From Suillus spraguei (taxonomy: Eukaryota; Basidiomycota; Agaricomycetes; Boletales; Suillaceae), in the NCBI GenBank assembly GCA_016800925.1, contig JABCPU010000067.1, positions 62,001 through 126,000 on the forward strand: a stretch of 64,000 bases of DNA, written 5' to 3'. The notes beneath the pieces were generated by a model. The model made no database searches. It worked only from the letters and a program-made list of their open reading frames with translations, and was not told the origin of the DNA. A program made the position numbers and the translations under genes. The first letter of the stretch is position 1. Every line of letters starts with the position of its first letter. Shown piece after piece: positions 52,976 to 64,000 of the stretch.

Positions 52976-54237
52976 CGTACATGCGGACATCATACCATTA
53001 CCGGATTATCATTATCTCAATCTGTCACACATAGCCGCATCTGCATTTCATCTACCCTAGTACGAACACCATGAGGATGCGTGATGGGGAATGAACGCTG
53101 GAGTTCAGACGAGAGTGGAAAAGTATCGAGCATCATATATAAAGCTGAACTAATCATGACCTTGAGGCCAGATAGGCTATACCACATCCAGCCATCCACG
53201 CATCCGATATGAAACGGGACGTATACTCAAGATAGTAGATTGTGGCAAAAATGCCGGTTCCGCGAATGCCATAAGGTGGATCATCGATGATTTCCCGGCA
53301 CCGACGACGGCGGAAGGAATAGAAGCCAAGTACATGTATATCTATGTGCATAGAAACGAGCGTCGAGCGGTGTTACTGAGACTGGAACGGTGAAGATCGT
53401 ACCATACCAGTGCGTACACGTAGGATCTGTGTGTTTTTTTTTTGGGGGGGAGCGGCACGTTCGGCCAGACGCTGCTATTTCTGTGCTTGTCTTTACCCAA
53501 AGGCATTGAATTGGGCGCAACTTTGTAATAATACTTTTATATTATATTAACCGGGCCTGTTGTTACAAGTTACTTCGAGTTAGTCGCTGTAAACGTACTT
53601 GCCGCATCATGATCACGCAGGCGATGGCCGGAAGCGACTGGACTGATGCTTTCTGCCATACGGTTACGCCGCGGAGTAAGGCTGTATACAGCGATTAAAA
53701 TCCAAGATGAAAACCCACCCGTGATGAGCACGGGAAGTCATGAATGAAACAATTCAATGCAGTTTACCGCCCCTGAAAAGCCTGCAGGGGAGCCAAAGCG
53801 CAGCACTCTTCCCACGTCTCACCTTTCTCAGGAATCAAGAGATTGGAACTGTATTCTCAAACCCAAGGCACGTTCCGCGTGGTTCCGCAACATGTAGCAC
53901 GTCAAGTCTCATCAGATGAGCCATCTCACATATGAAAATTTCCTCACCCATTCATTCCTGGGGCTGGACCGCATCGTTCCAGCAGCGCAATTCGCATGCG
54001 ATAAATTTTTTTTATAAGTAGGCATGACAATAACCACATTCCGAAGTCTAGTATTGAAAGCGTGGAACATCAAGCAAATATGGTGCTGATGGATATCGAA
54101 ATCCCGAGCGAACATATGGTAGTGATGACCTGTGCATGTGCTTCGCGGGAGTTCATGCGGAGTAATTGTGTCCAGGAGTAAAGCATGGCGAGTGCCAAGG
54201 GGGCGATCATGACATACACGTACTTCCAACGGTCCGA
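52976..54237. other. Intergenic, nothing recognised
   Basis: It lies between the 3' ends of two convergent genes. It contains a T8-G7 homopolymer patch near 53432-53450. No coding signal. Confidence 0.4.
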
Positions 54238-55172
54238 TCACTCGACGAATGATAATGTTTTCTTCTTCTTCAATCCCGTGGTTTCGACTTCTGCGTTATC
54301 CTGCTCCTGCCTTCTCTTCCCTTTCCGTGCGGAAGTGGCAGAAGCTGAAGCTGAGGGTGCATCCCTGGTCGAAGGAAGAAGAGAAGGATCATCTACACCA
54401 GCGGGCTTCATAAACGCGTTACCGCCGGTACTGGTAGATTTCGGTACTGATGTCATGCGGCTTGAAGATAAGGAGCCTGAGCGAAGGTCGATGCCAACGT
54501 TGCTGTTGTCGTATATCACCCGACTCGCCGGTTCCTTGAGCTTCTTTGATGGCTTGACGGATGTGTTAGTTGAGCTGGATATCGATTTGATCTTTATTTT
54601 CCGCGATTCATCAGGCTGGACGTCTGTCACCGATACAACTACGGGCCGCACTTCTGGAGGTTTGGATGACTAACGATAAGGGGTATTTCAATGAACATGG
54701 TTTTGCATGCTTCAAGGGGATATAACCCTGGTGGGTATAACGGACATACGCTCACCTCTTTTCCATTCTTATTGAATTTGCGACGGCCGTGGAATTTGAC
54801 GGCGCTAGGTGACATCGGTGATGAAGGAGTTCCGATTTCTCCTCCAGTACTAGGCGTTTCAGAATCAGAAGGGAAGAGGAAAGGCATATATGATCTCTCA
54901 TATAGATCGTCATTTCTGTACGTTTCAAAAAAGTTCGCTGAAGCCACAAGCCAACTACACGCAACTCACGAAGTTGAGTTGGACGCTCGAACGCCATCGG
55001 CCAATCCCCAAGCTTTACGAATTTCAGGCGCTACTTCCCATTCGGCTTCATCTTTAACGTGTGCTTTCTCGAGCTCGACATCGACACCGGACAACTGTTG
55101 TGCTCTCCTAGCATTTTGCATAAAACGGAGATTCAAAGTCCCTGTGCTAAGGGTTTTCTGGGACTCGACCAT
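54238..55172 (-). CDS. MPP6: MPP6-like RNA exosome cofactor (M-phase phosphoprotein 6 family)
   Basis: MPP6 is a small nuclear cofactor that docks on the RNA exosome with Rrp6 and Mtr4 and aids 5.8S rRNA and other RNA processing. The start at 55172 gives MVESQKTLSTGTLNLRFMQN, the conserved N-terminal LRFMQ box. VDVELEKAHVKDEAEWEVAP and EIRKAWG follow. A 54-bp intron near 54923-54976 leads to NDDLYERSYMPFLFPSDSE and the conserved C-terminal GRRKFNKNGKE. A second intron near 54663-54750 leads to a basic, Ser-rich tail with RKIKIKSISSSTNTSVKPSK and GLKKKKTLSFVE, a probable nuclear localisation and RNA-binding region. Total about 265 residues, intact. Confidence 0.75.
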
Positions 55173-56618
55173 GGTGGTTGATTGTAAGCTTGGATAGTTT
55201 TGGTCAAGTTTGGTTCCTTGAGAAAATCTTACGTAATATAAAAAGAAGGTGGCCTGAGGGATCGGACTTTGATGCAACTCAATGTTGCCCCCTCGAACTT
55301 AGAACCTGGAAGCGTGCCAGCGAACCAGAGAAGCTAGACTCTTAGTAGAACTAAGAAATGAGTCATCGGTAGACCGGCACCATGGACCCTGTAGTCGATC
55401 TTCCATAGGAAGTGGGATGCTGAGTTCGAAGTGACGATAAGTGACGCATGATGGAGAAACAAAAGAAGTTAGAACCCCCAAGCTATAGACAATTTCATGG
55501 TATACTTTTAAGTCTGAGACAACCGCTCATTAAGGAAGCCATTAATAATACTTGGACTCTCGCGTTCATCTGGTGACGATGGGCTCCACAGATAGCGACC
55601 CCATGGTCTCGCCGGCGAACTGCGGACGCGCCTCAAGTCCGGTTCATAGCGCCACATATCTTTCCCACCTAGCCGCAAACACTGCTTAGTCGCATCAAGT
55701 TGAAAGCCCTGAACCCGATGATCGTCGTAGTGGTACCCCAGTTGGACAGGGTGCCTGCAGGAGATGGGGTTTTTTTGCAAGCGCTAGTACCGGCTTGCTT
55801 GCGAATGCGGCGTCAAGGAAGACATTCCTGGGAGCAAATCAAAAAGCCACGGTTAGCTGTCGCCTGCGCACGTAAAAGATAGCAGGGCTTCGGTATCTAC
55901 GGTGAGATTATTATCTCTAAATGATCATTTTTGGACAGTGCGGTTATCTGATTCGCCGACGTCACAGGCCTCATAACCAATAAGATGTATTCTGCAATGA
56001 ACCGCCGATCAAGTGAGTTGAGTGGGTGCTCAGGCACTGAATGAATGTATGGTAGGCCCTCGTGGACGCTGATTTTTTTTTTTCGAAGGATGCGGGAGAT
56101 ATGCGATTTGGACATGAGATGACTGCCATTTGTGTCAGTCGGAGAGAGGAAATCGACATGTCGGGTTAAAACGAGTTGTTTTTTTTTCGAAATAATAAAA
56201 TAGTTGATTCCCATAGCATCTGATATATTCGCACGATCATTAGTGTACTAGGGGAAGAGCATGCGAGATCGTGTTGTACCATTTCAGGTATAAAAAACGA
56301 GGTAAAGTTGGATGTTGTATGGTCCGGAATTACATAGCATCAAGATATCATCAATCTAAGATGGAAAAATTTAATGAAATATCGTGTTAGTTACGTTTTG
56401 TACTCGTTTAGAATTTATTACATCGTACCCGGAATCAAATATTGAAAGTTTAGCTGGGGAATGGACTTGATCCTTCCAATTAAGTTCCTCCGCGTTCCTT
56501 CTTCCTTCAAGTCAGAGTGGACGATCAATTACGGCCACCACACTATCTCTTCGGTTCGTCAACCTATATAAGATCCTTCTTCTTCCATTTTCCCTTCATC
56601 TCACCCCGTCCACACACA
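55173..56618. other. Divergent intergenic region, no gene recognised
   Basis: A 90-codon minus frame (55508-55780) and a 105-codon minus frame (55897-56214) have no recognisable product. CT-rich sequence (CTTCTTCCATTTTCCC) just upstream of 56619 fits a fungal promoter. Confidence 0.4.
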
Positions 56619-57495
56619 ATGTCTTCTTTCCATCTTCGTCCCGTCGCAGACCACTCTCCCTCCCCACCATCAAGCGCCTCTACAACAACAGCGGGAGATC
56701 ATAGTCCTCTTCATAAATCTACAATAATTCATACTTCACCACAATCAGGCGTACCAAGGCGTCCTCTCTCTCCAAGTTCCCTTCGTGGTTAGATCACCTT
56801 CAACTTTTACTTTTTCGTTCTCTGATATGCATCAAGATGTTAATCTAACTCAGGATGGTAGCTCTACACCCAGAAAGTACCCTGCACCACCTACAGGTCA
56901 TGAACTCATGGCCCTTTTTCCTCCTGCACCACCAGCAAACTTTGCAGAGATGAGACCTGGACCTACCAGTGGATTCTTTCAACGACAGGAGCGCGCATTC
57001 TTCGCTCAAGCTGGAAGGGAGATCGTCCGTGTTCGTGTAGAGATCGATGTACCACAACAAGATGACATGCATAACGGCACGAAATCTAGGGAACCGCCAC
57101 AAAGTGGACCACCGCGGTCCTGGCCACAGCTGCCACCACACCCTCAGCATCATTCACCAGTTGATTCACCGATGGGACCCTATCCCCATCATGGAAAGCA
57201 ACCCCGGTCTTCTCGATCAATGCCGACACCCACGCAACCACCATCCATGTTTCCCGTGGCACCTCACGGGCAACCACCTCAACCTCCTCTCAATCTCCAC
57301 TCACAATCACATCATGGTGGCGTCGGATTACGTAGTCCACCGCATGATGTACATCCCATTCCTGGAGCAAAAGTAGAAATTCCACCTACAGAGGATTACC
57401 GAGAAGACTCGGATGATGCGTGGCGGAGACCAACACCTTATGCAGATCGCCGGAGAGCAGGCAAGCATACGAAGCGTATCGTTGTTCGGAATTGA
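56619..57495 (+). CDS. Proline/histidine-rich protein, conserved block, unknown function
   Basis: Exon 1 starts at 56619 (MSSFHLRPVADHSPSPPSSA) and ends SPSSLR. A 46-bp intron (about 56789-56834) is followed by DVNLTQDGSSTPRKYPAPPT. The core ALFPPAPPANFAEMRPGPTS, FFQRQERAFFAQAGREIV and RVRVEIDVP is the only ordered-looking part. The rest is Pro-, His- and Ser-rich, and the C-terminus is basic (DRRRAGKHTKRIVVRN). About 275 residues. The core block looks like a conserved mushroom-specific family but I cannot name a function. Confidence 0.65.
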
Positions 57496-58655
57496 TGGGG
57501 GTAAGAGATTGAAGCGCGTATTGACTTGAAGCTAACGATTGAGTCTAGTTCTTCGGTTGATCCGATAACAGATACTATTATTATGACTGGACTGTTTCAA
57601 CATCGTAATACCATAGTCACCACATACCGAGAGGTTATACAAAGTATAAGGCTTCTATTCTGGGCGCAACCCACGGTCTATCTGACCTGTAATTATTTAC
57701 GAGCCAAATCCGGCCCTTCCCGATGTAAGTGAGTATTGAAGTCGGTCTCGGATGATTGCCGGAAAGCATACACATACGTACACATATACATAATCAAAAC
57801 AGGTACCGGACGATCGTCAGAGATCCGGACAACGCCCCAACCGAAACGTTTCACACTTGTGCCAAATATCCGAAACTTCCCTCGGGGATTCGTTAGGAAC
57901 AAAGCCAAGGCCATGCGTATTAATCTCAGATCTAGATCTGACACTTGGCTACAATGAGATCATGATATACTATCTCTGGCTCGTCACGTTCCCCGCTTTG
58001 TGAAATGGCTCGGTCCGATTACCGATCCCCAATTCTCACGGTGACCCGTTCGAAACGGGATTGTGGGGAGCTCCCCGTCAAGACAGTATTCGAATAGAAT
58101 AGAAGCACGGGTACATCTGTCTCCGTCAACACATGTTTGTCGATCGATAAAGAAGAATCTCTAAAAGGGGTGAGGGAATGGAAGGGATAACCGAACTCAT
58201 TTAATACTTATTTATGATCCGCCAAGATACAATGAGATGCGCTCGCTGATAAGCGCTGGGAATCAGCCACGAGGCACCTAGAGATAAGTCATTTCACAGT
58301 GAATGCGGGAGTTAGAATGGCTGTCATGAGGCAGTGTGCATGAACGGCGCTGTACAATGCGGGGAAACAAATCATGACGTTAGGGTACGGCGCCCTGAGC
58401 GCTCTAATTAATGAGTCGACGGCCACCTTGATTCCAGGGTAGATCAAAATGGAAGAACATGCATGTATCGAGGTCACTGCCAGCTGTACAACAATTTGGA
58501 CGCAATATGTCCATCGGAGGACCGGCATGATCGGGTTGGCCAGGCAGCCTAGGCCCACGGAATCTCAACTCAGCGGCCCGGAAAATCCCGCTTATCTCCA
58601 ACCACCACCTCGAGCGTACGATCGATAGTACCGCGATACACTGAATTCTCTTCAA
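57496..58655. other. Intergenic, nothing recognised
   Basis: 1.16 kb between two plus-strand genes. Short frames only. Confidence 0.4.
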
Positions 58656-59893
58656 TGGTCAGTGTTAATCCATCCTGGATCAATTCAGATTACCATGATA
58701 CAGCAGTGAATCTGATCATATCCGTTGGCTAGTCTAAAGCGTCAAAGGATACTCTTCTGTCTGAATTCTGTTCCATCACAAGCGCATCGTGAGTTCTGCG
58801 CCTATCGTGCCTCCCCGTATTGATCTTCTCCTCCGCAGTCAGAAAGATGCTAGGCGATATCTTGACAAGCACCAACGACGACTTGATGCCGCAATTGATG
58901 CTTATTATCAAGAGAGCGCCAGTAGATCAACTGTTGCTTCAACAAGCAAGTTGAATGCCCTCTTCGATAAATACAAGGGCGAGTCCTATCTACATATGCC
59001 ATCGCTCATCACTAGAATACACACGCCAGATCCCTCTGGAGACGATATTTCAATAGACGGAACTATTCAGCTATGTCAGGATCTCAAAGTAGATCCAGAG
59101 AATGTCGTTCTGCTCGCAGTCGCCTACGAACTTAAATCTCCGAGGGTTGGAGAGTGGAATAAGAAAGGTTGGGTAGAGGGTGGTCACGACTTGGGTCAGT
59201 ACGCACAACTGTACGACAGTTGATGGCCAAACTAATTTTAATGCGCAGTTGTGATACCGTTGACGGGATGAAGGATACTCTGGGACGGTTGCGTGCAAAG
59301 TTGGGATCTGACTCGACTTATTTCCGTAAGGTGTACGATCACACGTTCGGTTTTGCTCGGACGGAAGGGCAACGGAGTTTAGGTACGCACGGATCAGACC
59401 GCGGAACGGTAGAGAAGTTATTATTGTTTTAGCGATCGACACAGCACTGGCATTTTGGGATCTATTACTTCCAACAGGTCTGACAGGTGGTGCACTAAAA
59501 CACGACTTGACAGGTGAAGATGTGGACATGGATGGCGAGGAACATTCTGGGTGGACAAATGAGCACACGCAATGGTGGTTCCAGTTCCTCACGGAGAAGG
59601 GGGGCAAGGGTGTGAGCAAGGATACGTGGATGATGGTGAGAGGTCAATTAAGACTTTCTAGGCTTCGACTGATCAGCAACAGCTGTTTGATTTCATCCGC
59701 TCGATTGATTCTCAATTTTTGACACATGATGCGGAGGGTGGGAATGGCCCGTTCTGTCCTTGAGTGTTGGAGCTGACACATGTATTCCGCAGCTGCATGG
59801 CCATCAGCGATAGACGATTTTGTGGCTTGGGCAAGGTCAGTGGGGAAAGTCCCGACCCCAGAGAAATATGACCTAGAGACGAGAAACTGGTAG
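58656..59893 (+). CDS. DCN1: DCN1-like cullin neddylation scaffold E3
   Basis: DCN1 binds cullin and the NEDD8 E2 Ubc12 and promotes cullin neddylation. An N-terminal UBA-like helix set (KASKDTLLSEFCSITSASQK, then DARRYLDKHQRRLDAAIDAY) precedes the PONY domain. Within it are ISIDGTIQLCQDLKVDPENV, VVLLAVAYELKSPRVGEWNK, AIDTALAFWDLLLP and WWFQFLTEKGGKGVSKDTWM. The domain ends with LFDFIRSIDSQF, AAWPSAIDDFVAWAR and the stop at 59893. At least six exons are separated by short introns, the last ending at TTCCGCAG before the AAWPS codons. The first coding exon may be just ATG (58656) before an intron ending at TTGGCTAG, which is the least certain part. No lesions seen. Confidence 0.9.
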
Positions 59894-60060
59894 GTCTTCG
59901 TAAATTGTAGAGTGTCATTCCTTGCAAAGTACGCGATATATACCGGTGGGAAAGGAAGGAGTGTATTGTTGCATTGGTTCATTGACGCACTTTGAAACGA
60001 AAAGAAGACAAAAAATCGGTTTATTGCAACAGGCCGCCGCACTTGAGAATTTGATCGGGA

Positions 60061-60430
60061 TCATGTAAACCTCTCTTTTGACAGTGATAGCGATGGGAGG
60101 AAATTTGTCTGCTTTATCGTTGAAAATCTTGGAGAGGCAGGTATTATAACCACGGCTGCCATCAGTTTCGGGGCATCCCTGATGTCGAACTCTGTTACCG
60201 AGAAAAATAAATGTTATACTCATGACTGACTCTTCGTAGAGACGTATGACGATCTCTGAGCCGCTTTCAGCGATCCAGAGGATGTCAAGATAGGTACCAG
60301 AGGCTGTGATGCCAAAAGTCTCCGCCAACCCATCCTGCATCGCTTTCCTGAGTTTTAGAGCATCTGCACATGGCGGATTGATGGAAAGAAGGATATATGA
60401 ATATTTTTTCGAGATTGGATAGCGCGTCAT
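60061..60430 (-). CDS. Small protein resembling RNase P/MRP subunits (Pop8/Rpp14-like)
   Basis: The start MTRYPISKKYSYILLSINPP at 60430 is followed by CADALKLRKAMQDGLAETFG, then ASGTYLDILWIAESGSEIVI. After one intron (near 60185-60235) comes FDIRDAPKLMAAVVIIPASP and a tail ending KERFT-stop at 60061. About 110 residues. The pattern of an alpha-helix with Leu-Arg-x-Ala-x-x-x-x-Leu, then strand DILWIAESGSEIVIR and helix DAPKLMAAVV fits the Rpp14/Pop5/Pop8 fold of small RNase P and RNase MRP proteins. This is a fold-level match from memory and is moderate at best. It is convergent with DCN1, 167 bp apart. Confidence 0.5.
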
Positions 60431-60707
60431 GGTGGTGGCGTGGCGTGATGTGCGTGGGTGGCGCGTGCAACCCCAACTCTGAGCGTCCCAAATTAAGAGA
60501 CCGGGGGCGACAACTTGATGAAGGAACAAACGTAGCTACGGAACACGCACTAGTACTTGTAAGTACTCAGGTCAGGAACATGCCAAATATTACGTCATCC
60601 TGTATTCTTTGTTCGGAACGTTCGAGAACTGCGCAAGGGTCTGCAGGTCTGGCAGGCTATTCGGATCTCTTCTGATTCTACTCAGTTGGTTTGATCAAAT
60701 TCTTAAC

Positions 60708-62585
60708 ATGTCAAGCTCGGACCGAACATGTTGCGGTGTCGTAGAAGAGGCACGCTCCCGAGTACGCGACCGACGAGCTTCCAAACCCCAGCCATGGATC
60801 GTTCTCAAGTTGGCGGTTGGGCTGACATTAGCCCTGATTGCGTATACGAGCTATGTATATGTCGGTATATTCTGTAAGGATATGATTGTAAAGAATGAGA
60901 ACGCATTGGGAAGTCCGGCTATGGGCAGTATGTACATCTTTGCCTTTTCATCCCATCAGCACTGAGTATGTCTTTTAGTCGTGTTTCTGGTAGTGTTCGG
61001 GTTCTTTCTCTTGATGGTTCTATGGTCGTACTTCGCGGTTGGTCAGATCTCAATGGTACTGGCTTCGTTAAACTTTTGTGCTTCTTCAGGTCGTGACTAC
61101 ATCACCAGGATATCCAACAGACGTATGCAGTATTCAGTCTTTCGTCGTACATCTTCACCAACTACTTTTTTTTCAAGTTTATACAAAAGACAGAGCTTGA
61201 CCGGCCGGGGATTCTGCCAGCACATGGGCAGCAGCCCGTTAATTCCAGTGAAACTCGTGGAATGTCTTTCGAGCTTATGCCCCCCGCGGTCGACCTATCT
61301 AATCATGCATTGGCATTATCAATTTCAGGCAATACTATACCTGTGACGCCTCCCACTGTTCCAGCAGCAACGAAACAAGACAAGGCCTATCATCACCAGG
61401 GCATATCTACCCCTAATGAAGCACACATTGTGGACGTACCTGTTGATCCTGAATCCATGCACGTCCCAGATCCTGCACCATATTCGCCCCTCGAGAACTT
61501 TCATGACCCCAACCCCAACTTAGATGCGTCTCCACCAACGTTCTCGCGACGGCCGCCAATAACCCCTGTTCTTGTCCCCGAGTATCGTTTTTGCCATAGA
61601 GACAAAATCATCAAACCTCCTCGTACACATCATTGCCGAGCTTGCGGCACCGTAAGTGGAACGATTTATTCACGATGACGTATTCTCACGTTTTGCGGCC
61701 CTAGTGCGTTCTAAAGTATGATCATCACTGTCCATGTCAGCACGAGCTATTTTTTGGTGTTTGATAGCTTATCATATTAAAACTCAGGGGTCGGGCATTG
61801 TGTCGGCGCTTACAATCACAAGGTGATACCCGACAAGACTGTCATCCCAGTCATTCGCTGACATGTTCCACTGGAGTTTTTTGTTAATTTTGTACAGTGG
61901 GCGTGGATACTTTCTTTTTGGATGTTCTCAACGGTCCTGGGTCTGAACATCAAGTCACGAGCGAAATCCTCGCCTCCGGCAATCAACCCACAACATATTG
62001 TTTTATTGGCCCTGTCTGTCCCAATCGGATGGTGTCGGCATCGTCGCTGACATATTTTTCATAGAACAGCTCTCTTCGGCCTTTTCTGTTTCCTCATGTT
62101 CCTGACGCATCTGCAGTTAATTATGTTGAACCAAACATCTGTGGAATCCCTTGGATTCAGATCGATGCAGGAGCGCGAGCAGGATGATTTGGCGCGCATG
62201 CATCGTTGGTATGATTGTGGGTGCGTAATTGATTTGTATCCAGTTGTTGTTTATGTGATTCCAACTTTCCTGCTTGCACTCTGTTCAGAGGTAAGAAACA
62301 AACGCGGGAACGCTGGGATAAGGAATGGGGCAGGATTGGGAAGGAGGGTAACCTCTGGTGGTTAGGAAGCCGTCGAGCAAACTGGGAAAGTGTAATGGGC
62401 AAGAACGTGTGGTGGTGGTTCTGTGAGTTTTCATAATGATTTCATCCCCTATCTTCCGTATCTGACAAGCGGTAGTGCCAGTCGGACGTGGAATCGAGGA
62501 CGGAGTGAACTTTCCCACAAACCCACGATTTGACAACCTAGGGAGATGGAGAAGAAGGAATGAGTGGCCTTCTGATCTACGATGA
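60708..62585 (+). CDS. DHHC-type palmitoyltransferase
   Basis: DHHC enzymes S-acylate cysteines of membrane proteins. The start at 60708 (MSSSDRTCCGVVEEARSRVR) is followed by two helices (VLKLAVGLTLALIAYTSYVY; VVFLVVFGFFLLMVLWSYF), a TSPGYPTD segment and a long Pro-rich loop. The Cys-rich domain then reads YRFCHRDKIIKPPRTHHCRA, CGT, an intron, CVLKYDHHCPW with the DHHC catalytic box, another intron, and VGHCVGAYNHK. Helices three and four are FFVNFVQWAWILSFWMFSTV and ALFGLFCFLMFLTHLQLIML, followed by NQTSVESLG, the usual TTxE-type position. The C-terminus GVNFPTNPRFDNLGRW ends at 62585 after two more introns. At least eight exons. It is a general PFA3/PFA4-like enzyme. The exact orthologue is not assigned. 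Confidence 0.88.
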
Positions 62586-63866
62586 TATACATCCATTTTT
62601 TCTGCAGATTTACGCACGCACGCACTACACACTATGATATACCACAGCTACAAAACAAAATTAGGTTTTGGGACCTATGGCGGTTTCTCTTTTAGATAGA
62701 TCTTGTATGTTTGCTATCTTGTTGTATAATACATGTCAAATTGCCAATGCTCTGGTTTCCGTCTTGATGATTCCACGGCCTCACGAAGGAGTTCAGCTTG
62801 GATTCGATGAATGGGAGCACGAGAGGGCGTAGCATTGGCCGTTTTGGGGTTTTCGTTTTTGTCGTTACAAACAACAAGTCAATCACATGAGGAACAACTT
62901 GGAGTGGGTACGGCAGACCCTGGTCGAGTGCAGCTTAGATTTGACTAGGAGTAGATCTTATCAGCTCAGCTTGCACTACCAGGATTTTGGTATTGCCTGA
63001 TAAGCTGCGCTAATTACTCGTTTAGGTTCGAACTTGGGCAAAACGGGCGACTATGTAAATGAACAGACACATTGTTATTGAGCGCCTCTACTTACCAGGT
63101 ATATGACTACGAGGTTCCCGTAAGGAGGTAGTGAGCTTGAATGCCACGTCAACTGACCCTATTGCTTATCTTTCGGGGTGTTCATTTAAAGTTCAAAGGC
63201 AACGCCACACGTTGTTTACGAAGTCGTTCTTTCTAAAGAACGATGGGATACTTGCAGCCAAGAACACACCAAGGTAGCGCTACCTTGGTGTGTTTTTGGC
63301 CCTTGTATACTTTCGGGGAGACACGGCAGTTGAAGGAAAGGAGCGGGTGGTAAGGTACATGGTAGGATGATCGATTAGTTGCAAGCCAATGAGTGTAGTC
63401 AGGGGTTCTGTCATGAATAAGTCAAAAGTTTATTGGATGTTGACAGTGCCACCGTCACAACGGATTCGGACAGGCTTTGGGATCAATGACCCGACCGGAG
63501 TGAAATATTGGAATTGTGGAGTTGGATAGCACTCGCCAGAGTGGAGTTCACGCACCTATAGCCGGTAGTCCTATCTATTCGGAGGCTCGGGGCCTTGGGG
63601 TGGAAGCCTCTCCGAGGAAGCGCTACCGACGGGGATGGTATGTGTGCCATCAAAAAGTATATTGGTGGTGAAAAATAAACTGGATGAAATAAACTGCAAA
63701 TTGAGTGGGGCTACAAGCTAGATCATAGGGACCGACCGGGGTCCCGTCTCGGGCGGACCAAAATGACATGACTCACGAGTCGAGCTCCTTCTTCCTACCC
63801 ACACACTATCTCAAGCACTCTTGTTACTCGTGTCAGGTTTTCATCTCACAAACACGTACTCTCACA
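62586..63866. other. Intergenic with palindrome and probable strong promoter
   Basis: No gene seen. A 44-bp palindrome lies at 63257-63300. CT-rich and CA-rich sequence (TCCTTCTTCCTACCCACACA) 60-80 bp upstream of 63867 resembles promoters of well-expressed basidiomycete genes. Confidence 0.5.
63257..63300. repeat. 44-bp near-perfect palindrome
   Basis: Two 22-nt arms meet without spacer at AGC|GCT around 63278/63279. Left arm end CCAAGGTAGC, right arm start GCTACCTTGG, with 21 of 22 positions paired. A transcript would form a 22-bp hairpin with no loop, so a cruciform or a protein-binding dyad is more natural. Confidence 0.85.
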
Positions 63867-64000
63867 ATGTCTCCAACTGCTATTGATAACGGACACTCTG
63901 AACAAGTGGCCGCTCACAAGGTCGTGAAGAAGCACAACGGGAATGGTGTTCATACCACCAGCCCTATCAATGACCAACTGACTTCAGCATCACTCATCAG
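63867..64000 (+). CDS. Hypothetical protein, first exon only (runs off right edge)
   Basis: The ATG at 63867 in context CACAATGTC opens MSPTAIDNGHSEQVAAHKVV, continuing in frame to the end of the window with a hydrophilic, Asn/His/Lys-rich N-terminus. The well-formed pyrimidine-rich upstream region supports a real gene. The product cannot be identified from these 44 codons. Confidence 0.55.
   Translation, partial: MSPTAIDNGHSEQVAAHKVVKKHNGNGVHTTSPINDQLTSASLI

Overview
This is a nuclear genome segment from a filamentous basidiomycete, most likely an Agaricomycete. Genes are compact and split by many short introns (about 45-60 bp, GT..AG). Recognisable host proteins are fungal (FES1, DCN1, MPP6-like, ARFRP1/ARL3-like GTPase, DHHC acyltransferase). 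The mobile elements are of kinds common in mushroom genomes: tyrosine-recombinase, PIF/Harbinger, Helitron and LTR elements. The species cannot be named from the sequence alone.

Layout. (1) 1-9 kb is mobile-element territory. A SIM-rich gene on + (483-2380) ends 5 bp from the end of a convergent tyrosine-recombinase pseudogene on - (2386 to about 8.9 kb), and the latter is broken by three LTR insertions (2529-3003, 4483-5963, 6650-7411), each with a target-site duplication. (2) 9.4-9.85 kb holds a 136-138 bp tandem repeat. (3) 10.6-20.4 kb is host DNA: a membrane-protein gene, an ARFRP1/ARL3 GTPase, a polytopic membrane protein, FES1 and an orphan zinc-finger ORF. (4) 20.5-25.9 kb has a tandem array of tRNA-Leu-like units, a frameshifted WD40 pseudogene and an unrecognised ORF. 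(5) 25,948-33,590 is one PIF/Harbinger element with 88-bp terminal inverted repeats. Its DDE transposase is split by a 3.45-kb insertion that carries a (GGGAGAC)n minisatellite, and its Myb/SANT-like partner gene is split by a solo LTR. (6) 33.6-39.8 kb is repeat-rich: a second tRNA-like array in inverted orientation, a membrane-protein fragment, a poly(A) retroposon with a 13-bp target duplication, and a short WD40 gene. (7) 39.84-46.55 kb is a decayed Helitron: the Rep motifs remain, the helicase core is deleted, a solo LTR is inserted, and three hairpin modules lie at its 3' side. (8) 46.6-64 kb is mostly host DNA: a frameshifted tRNA pseudouridine synthase (PUS3/DEG1-like), two membrane-protein loci, MPP6, a proline-rich protein, DCN1, a small RNase P/MRP-like protein, a DHHC palmitoyltransferase and the first exon of a gene that leaves the window.

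The two halves contrast. Host genes with family matches are mostly intact, whereas almost every transposon gene is disrupted by another transposon or by frameshifts and C-to-T changes, many at CpG. Every clear insertion with a target duplication in a gene hits an exon of an older mobile-element gene, so the region is a nested transposon graveyard beside a host gene block. Coordinates of multi-exon genes run from start to stop and include introns. Splice sites were placed by eye.
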